38,422 nucleotides of DNA from Flammeovirga aprica JL-4 (lineage in GTDB: Bacteria; Bacteroidota; Bacteroidia; Cytophagales; Flammeovirgaceae), in NCBI RefSeq assembly GCF_012844305.1, contig NZ_JABANE010000088.1:1-38422 (forward strand), written 5' to 3'. The number at the start of each line of letters is the position of its first letter. The first letter of the stretch is position 1. Both the position numbers and the translations under genes were made by a program. The notes under the pieces are model-generated. The model was not told where the DNA came from. It saw only the letters and a program-made list of their open reading frames with translations, and made no database searches. Of the stretch, positions 1-8,177 are shown in pieces.

Positions 1-1
1 A

Positions 2-124
2 TCTCATGGAAGGAAAGCCAAAAGTTTATTTAAATATGGCTTAGAGAAACTTTCTCAATGCCTACAAAATAAATTTTATGAACAGCTAGAAATGCTGTTC
101 AATCAATTTTTGTCATATACTTAG
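2..124 (+). CDS. C-terminal fragment of a probable IS4-like transposase
   Basis: A reading frame enters from the left edge and stays open for 40 codons to a TAG at 122-124. Its translation begins SHGRKAKSLFKYGLEKL, which resembles the C-terminal tail of IS4-type DDE transposases common in Bacteroidota (a basic HGRKAxS segment followed by an F-x-Y/L-G-L helix). The catalytic part lies outside the window, so family assignment rests only on this tail. A perfect 8-bp hairpin (TGAACAGC/GCTGTTCA, 79-101) lies inside the last codons and could belong to the end of the element. No clear terminal inverted repeat can be fixed without the other end. It could instead be an unrelated basic protein tail. 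Confidence 0.55.
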   Translation, partial: SHGRKAKSLFKYGLEKLSQCLQNKFYEQLEMLFNQFLSYT

Positions 125-179
125 TATTATTTTAGTTGTTTTTTGTTTGATTTGGGGACATTTCCTTTTTATCAATATT

Positions 180-674
180 ATGAAAAAACGGTATACTTGG
201 TCTGCTTTTTTGGTGAGCATCACTGTCTTTCTTTTTTGGAAGTTGCTATCTTTTTTTTACTTAACAAGTTATTCTAGAGAGGTTGTATGGGAGGAAAATA
301 GTAGAGATATTCTTGGTGTTGAAGCTAATTTTGAGAAGCAGGATTATATAAATATCAACTTTTTTGGTTCTTCTGTAGGTAAATATCAGATTGAAACTAT
401 TAGCCCTCAAAATATAGTAAATAATGATTTTGTTACATATTTTCCTTCATTTTCCTTTGCAAATCATAAGTGGAAAGGAACGCCAGTTTTTGTAACCTAT
501 GATATGGAAAAATGTCTTGAAAATGGGAAGAGTTTAGGGGTGGAAATAAAAGAGAAGTTAGAGTCAATGGGTTATTACTATGCTTATAAAGAGGGGGATA
601 TTGAAGGATCAATAGAGTACCTGTTTTTATTTGATCCGGAAGAGAAGAACTTTTATGTTTTAATCCAATTTTAA
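180..674 (+). CDS. Unknown protein with one N-terminal membrane anchor
   Basis: About 164 residues, not recognised. The start is taken at the ATG at 180 (MKKRYTW...), giving the usual lysine-rich N-terminus before a hydrophobic segment (about residues 8-27). A TTG at 147 in the same frame would only add a leader without a clear role. After the anchor the protein is soluble and mixed alpha/beta in composition, with many aromatic and acidic residues and no cysteine pair or catalytic signature I can name. The membrane segment suggests an inner-membrane protein with the rest in the periplasm. It sits directly behind a transposase tail, so it may be accessory DNA, and no partner gene shares its transcript. 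Confidence 0.6.
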   Translation: MKKRYTWSAFLVSITVFLFWKLLSFFYLTSYSREVVWEENSRDILGVEANFEKQDYININFFGSSVGKYQIETISPQNIVNNDFVTYFPSFSFANHKWKGTPVFVTYDMEKCLENGKSLGVEIKEKLESMGYYYAYKEGDIEGSIEYLFLFDPEEKNFYVLIQF

Positions 675-686
675 AAAATAAAAAAA

Positions 687-706
687 GCCATCAAAATCAT
701 GATGGC
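687..706 (-). terminator. Hairpin with minus-strand U-tract
   Basis: GCCATC (687-692) pairs with GATGGC (701-706). The plus strand has an A-run just before it, which is a U-run after the hairpin when read on the minus strand. It lies between two convergent genes. It may be a back-up terminator for leftward transcripts that pass the stronger signal at 896-921. The rest of the 675-979 gap shows nothing else. Confidence 0.4.
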
Positions 707-895
707 CATGGCTAGTTCCGGCTAAATTGTTGAAAGTAATTTCATCAATAAGTGATGTTAATTAAAATTTCTCATGATTTCGGGTAAAAATCGGTGAGAA
801 CATGATTAACCATTTTTTGCAGTAACATATTGATGTTGAATAAATTTAAGCATTTTTAAGGACTTAAACCAACCTAAAAAAGATATAAATAAAAA

Positions 896-921
896 AAACA
901 TAACTAAAAGCAGTTATGTTT
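896..921 (-). terminator. Intrinsic terminator of the murB-to-NlpC/P60 operon
   Basis: AACATAACT (897-905) and AGTTATGTT (912-920) form a 9-bp perfect stem, extended by one A-T pair, around a 6-nt loop. Read leftward it is followed by an uninterrupted U-tract (A-run at 891-898 on the plus strand). It sits about 60 nt past the stop of the NlpC/P60 gene. Confidence 0.8.
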
Positions 922-979
922 GATATATAATTAACGTATATACTTTGTTATTGAATTTTTAGTAAATTTCTTAATAAAT

Positions 980-1762
980 CTAAATAAACTTTTTAGAGAC
1001 CCTCATTATATGTGAAAGCTCATGCGTTTGCTTGCCTTCTCTGTTACTGAAAATTCCATTGGTATTCAAAATATCTTCCCTTACAAAGTGGGAGGAATGG
1101 ATAATTTTTTCCTTTCCAGATACAATGCCGACATGAGTGATTCTTCCTTTTTCATTGTTGAAGTAAGCTAAATCGCCGGGTTTGCATTGTGAAAATGAAA
1201 CTTTAGTACCAATTTCAGCCTGCTGATACGCATCCCTTGGCAGATTTACTCCATGTGCTCCCATTACAGTTTGAGCGAATCCAGAACAATCAATACCAAA
1301 TATTGAACGTCCGCCCCAAAGGTAAGGTACACCCATGTATTTTTCAGCCGTACTTAAAGGGTGCTCCTCATTTTTAGAAGGTAAAACACTGTGCAATTGA
1401 GCGTATTTCAATTGCATGGAATTACACTTTTCATAATGAAAAGGCAGGGTAGACCCTACGGATAAATTAATGGTTTTCTGATTGTCAAAAATAGGGTAGA
1501 TCAAACGGGTGACAACTGGGTGTTCTTCTTTCATATACCTTTCGGCATACTCTGGAGCCACCTCGTTATGTTGGCCATAAGTGATCCATCCTTCATAATC
1601 ATCTTTCAGCATTTTGATCTGTATCCACTCTTTTTTGTCATCTATGGATAACACTTTATAAAGCTCACCATATAACAATTGGGTGGTCATCTCAGAGGCG
1701 TGAGCTGCTTTACCTCTTACCGCTAGGGTACTATATATACAAAGTCCAAATGTTGGCTTCAT
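980..1762 (-). CDS. NlpC/P60 peptidase with SH3b domain, cytoplasmic
   Basis: A 260-residue C40-family cysteine peptidase, expected to cut the gamma-D-Glu-diaminopimelate bond of peptidoglycan stem peptides. Residues 1-65 look like a bacterial SH3 domain. The C-terminal half has the NlpC/P60 triad: Cys159 in DCSGF, His210 in THVGI and His222 in IIHSS. No signal peptide or lipobox is visible, so it probably acts in the cytoplasm on imported peptides, as YkfC-type enzymes of muropeptide recycling do. Its ATG overlaps the stop of the upstream barrel gene (ATGA, 1759-1762), implying translational coupling. Its operon also contains murB, and mpl, which re-uses recycled tripeptide, lies just upstream. 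The recycling role is inferred from these neighbours. Confidence 0.88.
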   Translation of the reverse strand: MKPTFGLCIYSTLAVRGKAAHASEMTTQLLYGELYKVLSIDDKKEWIQIKMLKDDYEGWITYGQHNEVAPEYAERYMKEEHPVVTRLIYPIFDNQKTINLSVGSTLPFHYEKCNSMQLKYAQLHSVLPSKNEEHPLSTAEKYMGVPYLWGGRSIFGIDCSGFAQTVMGAHGVNLPRDAYQQAEIGTKVSFSQCKPGDLAYFNNEKGRITHVGIVSGKEKIIHSSHFVREDILNTNGIFSNREGKQTHELSHIMRVSKKFI

Positions 1763-2427
1763 TGAATTCGATTTTTTTTCTTTGTTGCAAAGCTGATACT
1801 TGCTGTTATACTGAAATTACTTGATGTATTTGGTACAGTATAAATATCATAATGGCTTTCTATGTAATAGTAATTCAGGACAATTTCAAGTGAAACTCTT
1901 GGTGTCCAGAAATTACCAAACCCTATACTTACACCATAAACATTGCCGTAGCCATCAAACTTTGCAGTATTGTCTTGTACAGTATAGGTGATACGCGTTT
2001 TACTTCTAGCATAGGATAACTCTCCAAAAATACCACTTTTTAAGTATTTTCTTACTCTCGGCCCTCCGCCAAGGAAAGTTTCTATGTTTTTATTATCGTA
2101 AGTAAAAGATAAAGTTCTTAAACCTCCATGCAAGAAACCGCCAATCATCAATTCATCAATAATAAAATAGCCGGCATATATGGTACCAAAAGCATCGATC
2201 AAAACATTACTATTGGTAAAGCCCAAATTACGGTTCTGATAAGCAAAACCTAAACCATAGCCAAAACCGGTCAGTATTTGACCTTTTGAAGTTTGAAGCA
2301 TAAAGTTGTTATCCTCGTCTGAATGTACGAGAGTTTGTGCTCTATCTTTATTTTGTGCTAATCCTAAATTGGTGAAAAAGAAGAGATAGATCAGCAGAAA
2401 AGGCAGTACTTTTTTTTTGTAGTTCAT
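1759..2427 (-). CDS. Outer-membrane beta-barrel protein
   Basis: 222 residues. A signal peptide of about 24 residues (MNYKKK then a Leu/Phe-rich core ending GLAQ) is followed by alternating hydrophobic and polar strands rich in Gly, Tyr and Phe (TGFGYGLGFAYQN, GGFLHGG, GELSYARSKT, YGVSIGFGNF), typical of an 8-stranded OMP_b-brl porin-like fold. No substrate can be assigned. It is third in a compact four-gene transcript, starting 3 nt after the K+ channel stop and overlapping the NlpC/P60 start by 4 nt. Sitting beside cell-wall enzymes, it may have an envelope-homeostasis role, but that is context only. Confidence 0.75.
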   Translation of the reverse strand: MNYKKKVLPFLLIYLFFFTNLGLAQNKDRAQTLVHSDEDNNFMLQTSKGQILTGFGYGLGFAYQNRNLGFTNSNVLIDAFGTIYAGYFIIDELMIGGFLHGGLRTLSFTYDNKNIETFLGGGPRVRKYLKSGIFGELSYARSKTRITYTVQDNTAKFDGYGNVYGVSIGFGNFWTPRVSLEIVLNYYYIESHYDIYTVPNTSSNFSITASISFATKKKNRIQ

Positions 2428-2430
2428 CTA

Positions 2431-3441
2431 TTACTTTGATAAGCGTTCTTGAATATACGCTTTTTCTTCGGCATTTGTCATGATAACCAATACAGATTCG
2501 CTTTTTAGTATTGTATTGATGTCTGGTTTGAATTGCCAATCGTCATTATTTCTGATGGCCAGTACAAGAGTGGAGGGTAGGTTGTGTATTTCTAATGCTT
2601 CTAGTTTTTGTCCAACATAAGGCTCATTGATATGGACCTCTTCCAGCTTGAAAAAGTCTGATTTCTCTCTTCGTATGGCGTCAATAAATGTTGTAATTGT
2701 AGGGCGAAGCATTTCCATTGCCATTCTTCTACCGCCAATAGAGTGTGGGGAAACCACTTCATCGGCACCAACAGAAATGAGCTTTTCTTTGAAAGAAGGA
2801 AATTTATTGGCCGATACAATTCTAACCTCAGCATTAAGCTGTCTTGATGATAAAGTGGTCACAAGATTAAGATTGTCATCGTTTGTACAGACAAATACTC
2901 CTTCAGCTTTTTCGATTCCTGCTGAGATCAAAATGTCGTCAACGGTGCAATCGCCCACAATACCATAAGCGTGCTTATATATTTTTCGATGTTTGAGATA
3001 GACCTGATTATCCTTTTCAATAAAAACAAAAGGTTTCTCTCTTTTATCTAATTCCTCTGCGATTTTTAAGCCTACTCTTCCTAAGCCGCATATAATGAGA
3101 TGTTTGTCTAGTTTGTTGATCATGCGTAAACTTCTTCTTTTAACAAATTCTTCTTGAATATGGCCTTCCAGGAAGAAAGCTGATAGTGAAGTGGCAATAT
3201 AGGTAAAAGTACCAATACCACTGAATGCTATAAAAATAGCAAAAAATCTACCGACTGGGTTGTTGTCTAGGGGAATAACTTCACCATAGCCGATTGTAGT
3301 GATGGTAATTGCTGTCATAAAGAAAGCATCAATTGGCTCTACGGGAGTACTTGAAGTCGCCATAAAACCAATTGTTCCCATCATCAAAATAAAGAGAATT
3401 ACTCCAAATGCAGGTAATATTTTGGATAATATGGGTCTCAT
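2431..3441 (-). CDS. Two-TM potassium channel with RCK (TrkA-N/TrkA-C) domains
   Basis: 336 residues. Two membrane helices (about 9-30 and 66-90) bracket a pore loop with the selectivity filter TIGYGE (49-54), a variant of TVGYGD. A Rossmann-type RCK domain follows (IICGLGRVG at about 116, with an acidic residue at the end of the second strand, VFIEKD), then a C-terminal TrkA-C lobe. This is the MthK/Kch architecture: a tetrameric K+ channel of the inner membrane gated by a ligand (nucleotide or divalent cation) bound by RCK. The ATG abuts the murB stop with no spacer, so it is co-transcribed with murB. Function as a K+ channel is well supported; the gating ligand is unknown. Confidence 0.9.
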   Translation of the reverse strand: MRPILSKILPAFGVILFILMMGTIGFMATSSTPVEPIDAFFMTAITITTIGYGEVIPLDNNPVGRFFAIFIAFSGIGTFTYIATSLSAFFLEGHIQEEFVKRRSLRMINKLDKHLIICGLGRVGLKIAEELDKREKPFVFIEKDNQVYLKHRKIYKHAYGIVGDCTVDDILISAGIEKAEGVFVCTNDDNLNLVTTLSSRQLNAEVRIVSANKFPSFKEKLISVGADEVVSPHSIGGRRMAMEMLRPTITTFIDAIRREKSDFFKLEEVHINEPYVGQKLEALEIHNLPSTLVLAIRNNDDWQFKPDINTILKSESVLVIMTNAEEKAYIQERLSK

Positions 3442-4449
3442 TTAGATAATATTCACTTCAGGTTCTATTTTGATACCAAATTGCGTTTTTACATCCTTTT
3501 GAATTTGAAGTGCCAATGCCCATGCTTCTTCACCAGTAGCACCACCGTTGTTGACCAATACCAAAGCTTGTTTAGGGTAAGTACCCACATTGCCAAGTGA
3601 TTTCCCTTTCCAGCCCGCAGTTTGAATCAGCCATCCTGCAGGAATTTTTATAAATTCATCACTTACAATATAATGTGGAGCCTCAGGATATTTCTCTATG
3701 ATTTTTAAGGCCTCACTTTTCGGTAATACAGGATTTTTGAAAAAGCTGCCACAGTTGCCAATTTCTTTCGGATCAGGAAGTTTAGATTCTCTGATTTTGA
3801 TGATCACTTTTGCTAAATCAAGAGGGGTGAGGTGAGTGATTTCTTGTGCTCTGATCTCATCTTCAATAGCACCATAACTTGTATTGAAATTCCATTCTTT
3901 ATTTAACTTTACAGTGATAGAAAGAACAGCAATTTTACCTTTCAGCTCGTTTTTGAAAACACTATTTCTATAACCAAACTGACAATCCTGATTACTATAT
4001 TCAAATGTTTCATCTTTCTCAAAATGATAAAACTCCACACTTTGAATAACATCTTTGACTTCTACACCATATGCACCAATATTTTGGATAGGACTAGCCC
4101 CAACAGTACCAGGAATCAAAGCGAGGTTTTCAATACCTTGCCAGCCTTTTTCTACTGTTTTCATTACCGTATCATGCCAGTTTTCTCCAGCACCAATTTT
4201 CAGCGTTACATGTGTGTCATTTTCAGAAAGTACCTCAAAACCTCTGATTTCATTTTTGATGATCATTCCATGGAAGTCCTGTGTGAAAAGGATATTACTG
4301 CCTCCTCCAAGGATGATGAAATTTTGATCTGCAGGTTTTTGTTGGAGTATAGTTTTTAATTCTTCTTTATTGGAAAAAGTTGTAAAGAAATCAGCATTTA
4401 CTTTAGCCCCGAAAGTATGGTAAGGTAGAAGTGAAATATTTGTTTTCAT
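3442..4449 (-). CDS. murB: UDP-N-acetylenolpyruvoylglucosamine reductase MurB
   Basis: 335 residues, type I (E. coli-like) MurB. It reduces UDP-GlcNAc-enolpyruvate to UDP-MurNAc with NADPH and FAD, the second committed step of peptidoglycan precursor synthesis, in the cytoplasm. Visible hallmarks are the N-terminal LLPYHTFG, the FAD-binding GGGSN near residue 50, the PGTVGASPIQNIGAYG segment, the catalytic Ser235 in NCGSFFKNP, and the C-terminal EPEV with the catalytic Glu. It heads the murB - K+ channel - barrel - NlpC/P60 operon. An intrinsic terminator ends only about 15 nt before its ATG and I see no promoter between the two, so expression may depend on readthrough from mpl. Confidence 0.96.
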   Translation of the reverse strand: MKTNISLLPYHTFGAKVNADFFTTFSNKEELKTILQQKPADQNFIILGGGSNILFTQDFHGMIIKNEIRGFEVLSENDTHVTLKIGAGENWHDTVMKTVEKGWQGIENLALIPGTVGASPIQNIGAYGVEVKDVIQSVEFYHFEKDETFEYSNQDCQFGYRNSVFKNELKGKIAVLSITVKLNKEWNFNTSYGAIEDEIRAQEITHLTPLDLAKVIIKIRESKLPDPKEIGNCGSFFKNPVLPKSEALKIIEKYPEAPHYIVSDEFIKIPAGWLIQTAGWKGKSLGNVGTYPKQALVLVNNGGATGEEAWALALQIQKDVKTQFGIKIEPEVNII

Positions 4450-4460
4450 AGGTCTTAAAA

Positions 4461-4512
4461 AAATAAGGCGTTAGGTTGTATTTTCGAATTGAAATCAACC
4501 CAACGCCTTTTA
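4461..4512 (-). terminator. Terminator after mpl, directly before murB
   Basis: A 14-bp stem with one mismatch (4465-4478 with 4496-4509) and a 17-nt loop, read leftward and followed by TTATTTTTTT. The U-tract ends about 11 nt upstream of the murB ATG. It may terminate mpl or act as an attenuator for the murB operon. Confidence 0.8.
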
Positions 4513-4534
4513 GAATAATTTATATAGAAAAATA

Positions 4535-5899
4535 CTATTTAGTGATCTCTTCCACTAGCTCATCAATTGGCATTTTGTTGAATTGTCCAGAAGACATTAA
4601 TAGAAGGTTTTTCTTCTCCCAGTCAATCTCTAATAAACGGTTTTGAAGTGCTTTTTCATCAGTGAAGACTTCTACGTTCTTTTGTTTGAAAGCGGCAAAA
4701 ACATCTTCTTTTGTGATGGTATTCAAGCCTTTGTTTTCTACCACTTTAGGGTTGAAGTACACCAAAGGAATTGAAGCCTCTTTTAGTGTTTTTTCATATT
4801 CAGATAAGAATGATGAAGTTAAACTGCTAAAAGTATGTAACTCTAGGCAAGCCACAAGCTTTTCTTTAGAATACTGTTTTGCAACGGCATGTACAGTAGC
4901 TTGTACTTTAGAAGGTGAGTGAGCAAAATCTCTGAATACCTTTGTGTTAGGTGTTTCTTTGATTAATTGCATTCTTAAAGCAGCGCCTTCAAAAGAAGCG
5001 ATTGCCTCAATAAACTCATCTTTGCTTACATTCAGACGTTTACAAACCTCCATTGCAGCAGACATATTCTGTAAATTGTGGTCACCAAAAACTTTAGCTT
5101 CCGTATTTACATGACCCGCTGTAATAATTGTTTTTCCGTCTTTTACTTTCGACTTTAATTTGTCGTATGGAACAAGATCAACATCGCCAGAGATGTCAAG
5201 TCTTTTTACAAGTTTCTTTAAAGTTTTATCATCTCCGCTATAGAAAACTACACCTGCTTTAGGTGAATTTTCAACGAACAATTCAAATTGCTTTTCGTAA
5301 TCCTCGTATTTAGGGTAAACATTTACATGATCCCATGCAATACCAGTGATAACGCCGATATGATGATGATAATTTAAAAACTTAGGTTTAGGATCTAATG
5401 GAGAAGATAAATATTCATCTCCTTCCAGAATGATAACAGGAGCACTATCCGTAATTTTCACAGGTCTTTCCACACCTTTCAACGCCGCACCCACAAGGTA
5501 GTCGCATTCAATGTTCCAGTAATTCAGCACATGAATAATCATTGAAGTTACAGAAGTTTTACCATGACTTCCAGCCACTACAACACGTTGCTTATTCTTA
5601 GTCTGAGAGTAGATATATTCAGGGAAAGAATAAATATTAAGTCCTAATTGTTTAGCCTTTACTAATTCCGGATTGTCTTTTTGAGCGTGCATCCCCAAAA
5701 TTACAGCATTGATATCTTTTGTAATTTTTTCAGGGTGCCATCCCATTTCAGCAGGAAGTAAATCAAACTCCTTCAGGTTAGAATAGGCAGGTTCATAGAT
5801 GTGATCATCTGAACCACTCACGTTGTAACCTTTTTGCTGTAATGTGATTGCCAGGTTGTGCATAATGCTTCCACCTATTGCAATAAAATGAACTCTCAT
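4535..5899 (-). CDS. mpl: Mpl: UDP-MurNAc : L-Ala-gamma-D-Glu-meso-DAP ligase
   Basis: 454 residues, Mur-ligase family. Mpl joins tripeptide salvaged from degraded peptidoglycan to UDP-MurNAc with ATP, in the cytoplasm. The N-terminal Rossmann domain begins VHFIAIGG with SIMHNLA, typical of Mpl rather than MurC. The central ATPase domain has the P-loop GSHGKTS (Lys114), an ILEGDEY motif and an NxxH-type loop (GDHNLQN). The C-terminal domain carries FRDFAHSPSKV. Length matches the family (about 450). It is monocistronic or the first gene ahead of murB. A candidate -7 box with an adjacent dyad lies about 250 nt upstream, which would imply a long leader. MurC is the main alternative but fits less well. 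Confidence 0.9.
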   Translation of the reverse strand: MRVHFIAIGGSIMHNLAITLQQKGYNVSGSDDHIYEPAYSNLKEFDLLPAEMGWHPEKITKDINAVILGMHAQKDNPELVKAKQLGLNIYSFPEYIYSQTKNKQRVVVAGSHGKTSVTSMIIHVLNYWNIECDYLVGAALKGVERPVKITDSAPVIILEGDEYLSSPLDPKPKFLNYHHHIGVITGIAWDHVNVYPKYEDYEKQFELFVENSPKAGVVFYSGDDKTLKKLVKRLDISGDVDLVPYDKLKSKVKDGKTIITAGHVNTEAKVFGDHNLQNMSAAMEVCKRLNVSKDEFIEAIASFEGAALRMQLIKETPNTKVFRDFAHSPSKVQATVHAVAKQYSKEKLVACLELHTFSSLTSSFLSEYEKTLKEASIPLVYFNPKVVENKGLNTITKEDVFAAFKQKNVEVFTDEKALQNRLLEIDWEKKNLLLMSSGQFNKMPIDELVEEITK

Positions 5900-6150
5900 G
5901 TATATCTATTGATAGTATAAAATTCAAATAATATGATGTATAATGTAAGTATCAATTCAAATTTGACTGACTGCAATTCCTATAAATGTTTTGTGGCTGT
6001 TTTTTTGATTAAACTTGAAATAGTCCTACCATCATCCCATTTTTCAGTTTAACACCCACATAAAGCAAAACAGAATTGCTTGATTCATTCATTTTGACAT
6101 TGTACTTAAAAGTAAAATTAAAAGGAACCCCTTCTTTTACTTTTGAAGTG

Positions 6151-6188
6151 CAAATTTATTAAATTTTGACGAATAGACTACTATTCGT
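6151..6188 (-). promoter_or_regulatory. Possible mpl promoter with overlapping operator-like dyad
   Basis: Read leftward, TAAATTTG (6158-6151) matches the Bacteroidota -7 consensus TAnnTTTG. Just upstream, at 6169-6188, is a perfect inverted repeat ACGAATAG-ACTA-CTATTCGT, covering where the -33 contact would be. No good TTG is present there, which suits a regulated promoter. The regulator is unknown. Confidence 0.35.
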
Positions 6189-6402
6189 ATTGAAATCAAT
6201 CCATCATATTGTAAATCTTTATCAATAAGACCAAATTTGTTCACCTAGAAATAATGATAGATTATGTTTGATTATTGAAATATTGCATACAACATAAACA
6301 TGTTGTTATAGGAATCTTTTTAAGATCAATAAATTAGTAAACTATATCACACTTATTTGAAGATCTATTGGCTTAAAACCTAAATTTTAGAATAAATCTC
6401 CT

Positions 6403-6410
6403 TAATTTTG
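6403..6410 (+). promoter_or_regulatory. dnaB -7 box, five bases before the ATG
   Basis: TAATTTTG matches TAnnTTTG perfectly. Only 5 nt separate it from the dnaB ATG, so the transcript is expected to start at or next to the start codon (leaderless or nearly so). No convincing -33 TTG is seen at the expected distance. Confidence 0.5.
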
Positions 6411-6415
6411 TAGCT

Positions 6416-8098
6416 ATGGAGAAGTCTAGTAGTAAAAGTAGTTTAATTCAATCTGCTTTTAATCAAAATAAACCAGACAATGTTGGTCTAGAATTGATGA
6501 ATGCCAAAAAAAGGCCTTGTGATCACGAATTGGAACGCGTGACTTTAGGAGCATTGATTCTAGAGAAAGAAGCCCTCAATGAAGTAATTGAGGTCTTGAA
6601 GACGGATACTTTTGATAGAGAAGCACATCAATATATATATAATGCAATTGTAGGTATTTTCAACAGAAGTGAACCTGTTGATCATATGACGATTGTCACT
6701 GAGTTAAGAAAGTCAGGAGAGTTAGAGAAAGTGGGAGGTGTAAGTTACATTGCCCGTTTGACACAAAGTGTTACCTCTTCTGCCAATGTTCTTCACTATG
6801 CTCGTATTTTACAAGAATATTCAATCAAGAGAAAATTGATTAATGTTTCGAATGAAATACAAGTGAAAGCTTATGAAGATACCACAGATGTTTTCGATCT
6901 TTTAGATAAAATGGAAACTTCTCTTTTTGAAGTGTCTGAAGAAAATGTACGTAAAAACTACATGGGCATGAATGAAGTAGTGAAGGAAGTATTTCATGAA
7001 CTGGAAGAGCTGAGAGATAATGATAATGACTTTACGGGTGTTCCTTCAGGGTTCACAAATCTTGATAGGGTAACTTCAGGATGGCAACCTTCTGATTTAA
7101 TTATCATTGCCGCCCGTCCTGCCATGGGTAAAACGGCCTTTATCTTATCAGCTTGTAGAAATGCATCTGTAGGTTTTGGTAAACCAACTGCTATTTTCTC
7201 ACTAGAGATGTCTGCTGCACAGCTTGTGAAACGTTTGGTTTCCGCTGAGGCAGAATTGGAAAGTGAAAAATTAAAGAAAGGTAATCTTACGGATGAAGAG
7301 TGGAGAAGGTTAGTGGATAAAACATCTAGCTTATCTTCAGCACCAATATATATTGATGATACACCCGCACTGACAGTTCTTGAATTGAGAGCGAAGTGTA
7401 GAAGGTTGAAAGCACAGCATGATATTCAGATGATTGTGATTGACTACCTTCAGCTGATGAGTGGAGGTGATAGTAAATCGAAAGGTAACCGTGAACAGGA
7501 AATTGCCTTTATTTCACGATCACTGAAGCAAATTGCAAAGGAATTGAATGTTCCAGTGATTGCACTTTCTCAGTTAAGCCGTGCGGTGGAAACTAGGGGT
7601 GGAGATAAAAGACCTCAACTTTCCGATCTTCGTGAATCAGGTTCAATCGAGCAAGATGCCGATATGGTAATGTTCTTGTACCGTCCAGAGTATTATGGTT
7701 TGGATGAAGATGAAGAAGGAAACTCAACAAAGGGAATGGGTGAGGTGATTATTTCCAAAAACCGTAGTGGTGGATTGGAAAATGTTCGCTTGAAATTCAT
7801 CGGTCAGTTTACAAAGTTTGCAGATTGGGAAGATGGTTCATTCATGTCTTCTGAAGATATGATGTCAGGAATGCATGGTGGTTTTGCCGGTGCTCCAGCT
7901 ATTCCTTCAAGTTTGCCAGATACAGGTGCAGGAATGCCGGGTGAAGTGACATTTGATCAGATGAATGCCATGCCTCCAGATATAGATTTTAATGAAGGTG
8001 GTCAAGATTCAGGGCAGGAGTTCCAAACTCTTCCTTCAAAACTGAATAGAGACAATAATGATGGGGCACCGCCTCCGTCGAATGATCCTCCTTTCTAA
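6416..8098 (+). CDS. dnaB: Replicative DNA helicase DnaB
   Basis: 560 residues. Hexameric 5'-3' helicase that unwinds DNA at the replication fork and recruits primase. The N-terminal helical domain (about 33-145, starting near ELERVTLGALI) is followed by a linker and a RecA-like ATPase domain with Walker A ARPAMGKTAF (Lys at about 239), Walker B MIVIDYLQLM and the LSQLSRAVE and DLRESGSIEQDAD motifs. No intein interrupts it. The last 85-90 residues are a Met/Gly/Pro/Asp-rich, probably disordered tail beyond the normal family end (about 470). The start at 6416 gives a 30-residue basic N-terminal extension; an internal Met near residue 28 is the alternative start. Confidence 0.96.
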   Translation: MEKSSSKSSLIQSAFNQNKPDNVGLELMNAKKRPCDHELERVTLGALILEKEALNEVIEVLKTDTFDREAHQYIYNAIVGIFNRSEPVDHMTIVTELRKSGELEKVGGVSYIARLTQSVTSSANVLHYARILQEYSIKRKLINVSNEIQVKAYEDTTDVFDLLDKMETSLFEVSEENVRKNYMGMNEVVKEVFHELEELRDNDNDFTGVPSGFTNLDRVTSGWQPSDLIIIAARPAMGKTAFILSACRNASVGFGKPTAIFSLEMSAAQLVKRLVSAEAELESEKLKKGNLTDEEWRRLVDKTSSLSSAPIYIDDTPALTVLELRAKCRRLKAQHDIQMIVIDYLQLMSGGDSKSKGNREQEIAFISRSLKQIAKELNVPVIALSQLSRAVETRGGDKRPQLSDLRESGSIEQDADMVMFLYRPEYYGLDEDEEGNSTKGMGEVIISKNRSGGLENVRLKFIGQFTKFADWEDGSFMSSEDMMSGMHGGFAGAPAIPSSLPDTGAGMPGEVTFDQMNAMPPDIDFNEGGQDSGQEFQTLPSKLNRDNNDGAPPPSNDPPF

Positions 8099-8112
8099 AA
8101 CATATAAAAATG

Positions 8113-8149
8113 AAAATGGCTATCAGCGTAAAATCCGATAGCCATTTTT
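8113..8149. terminator. Bidirectional terminator between dnaB and feoB
   Basis: AAAATGGCTATC (8113-8124) pairs perfectly with GATAGCCATTTT (8137-8148). The A-run on one side and T-run on the other give a U-tract in both directions, serving the convergent dnaB and feoB membrane-domain genes. Confidence 0.85.
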
Positions 8150-8177
8150 ATATTAAAAAGAAAGTAACAAGAAGCTA

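Larger units (their letters stand above)
5900..6415. other. Divergent intergenic region between mpl and dnaB
   Basis: About 516 bases without a convincing gene. It holds a minus-strand -7 match TAAATTTG (6151-6158), a perfect 8-bp dyad ACGAATAG/CTATTCGT with a 4-nt spacer (6169-6188), a 7-bp dyad ACAACAT/ATGTTGT (6289-6306) and the dnaB -7 box at 6403-6410. No tRNA, repeat or conserved RNA fold was recognised. Confidence 0.5.

Noticed and set aside
147..179. TTG start at 147 for the first full gene
   Set aside because: The ATG at 180 gives a normal Lys-rich N-terminus before the membrane segment; the extra codons add nothing recognisable.
4024..4359. Plus-strand frame antisense to murB
   Set aside because: It lies wholly within murB, has no recognisable domain and reflects the coding bias of the real gene.
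8113..8149. Strong palindrome as a possible protein-binding site
   Set aside because: Position between convergent genes and U-tracts both ways make it an ordinary bidirectional terminator.
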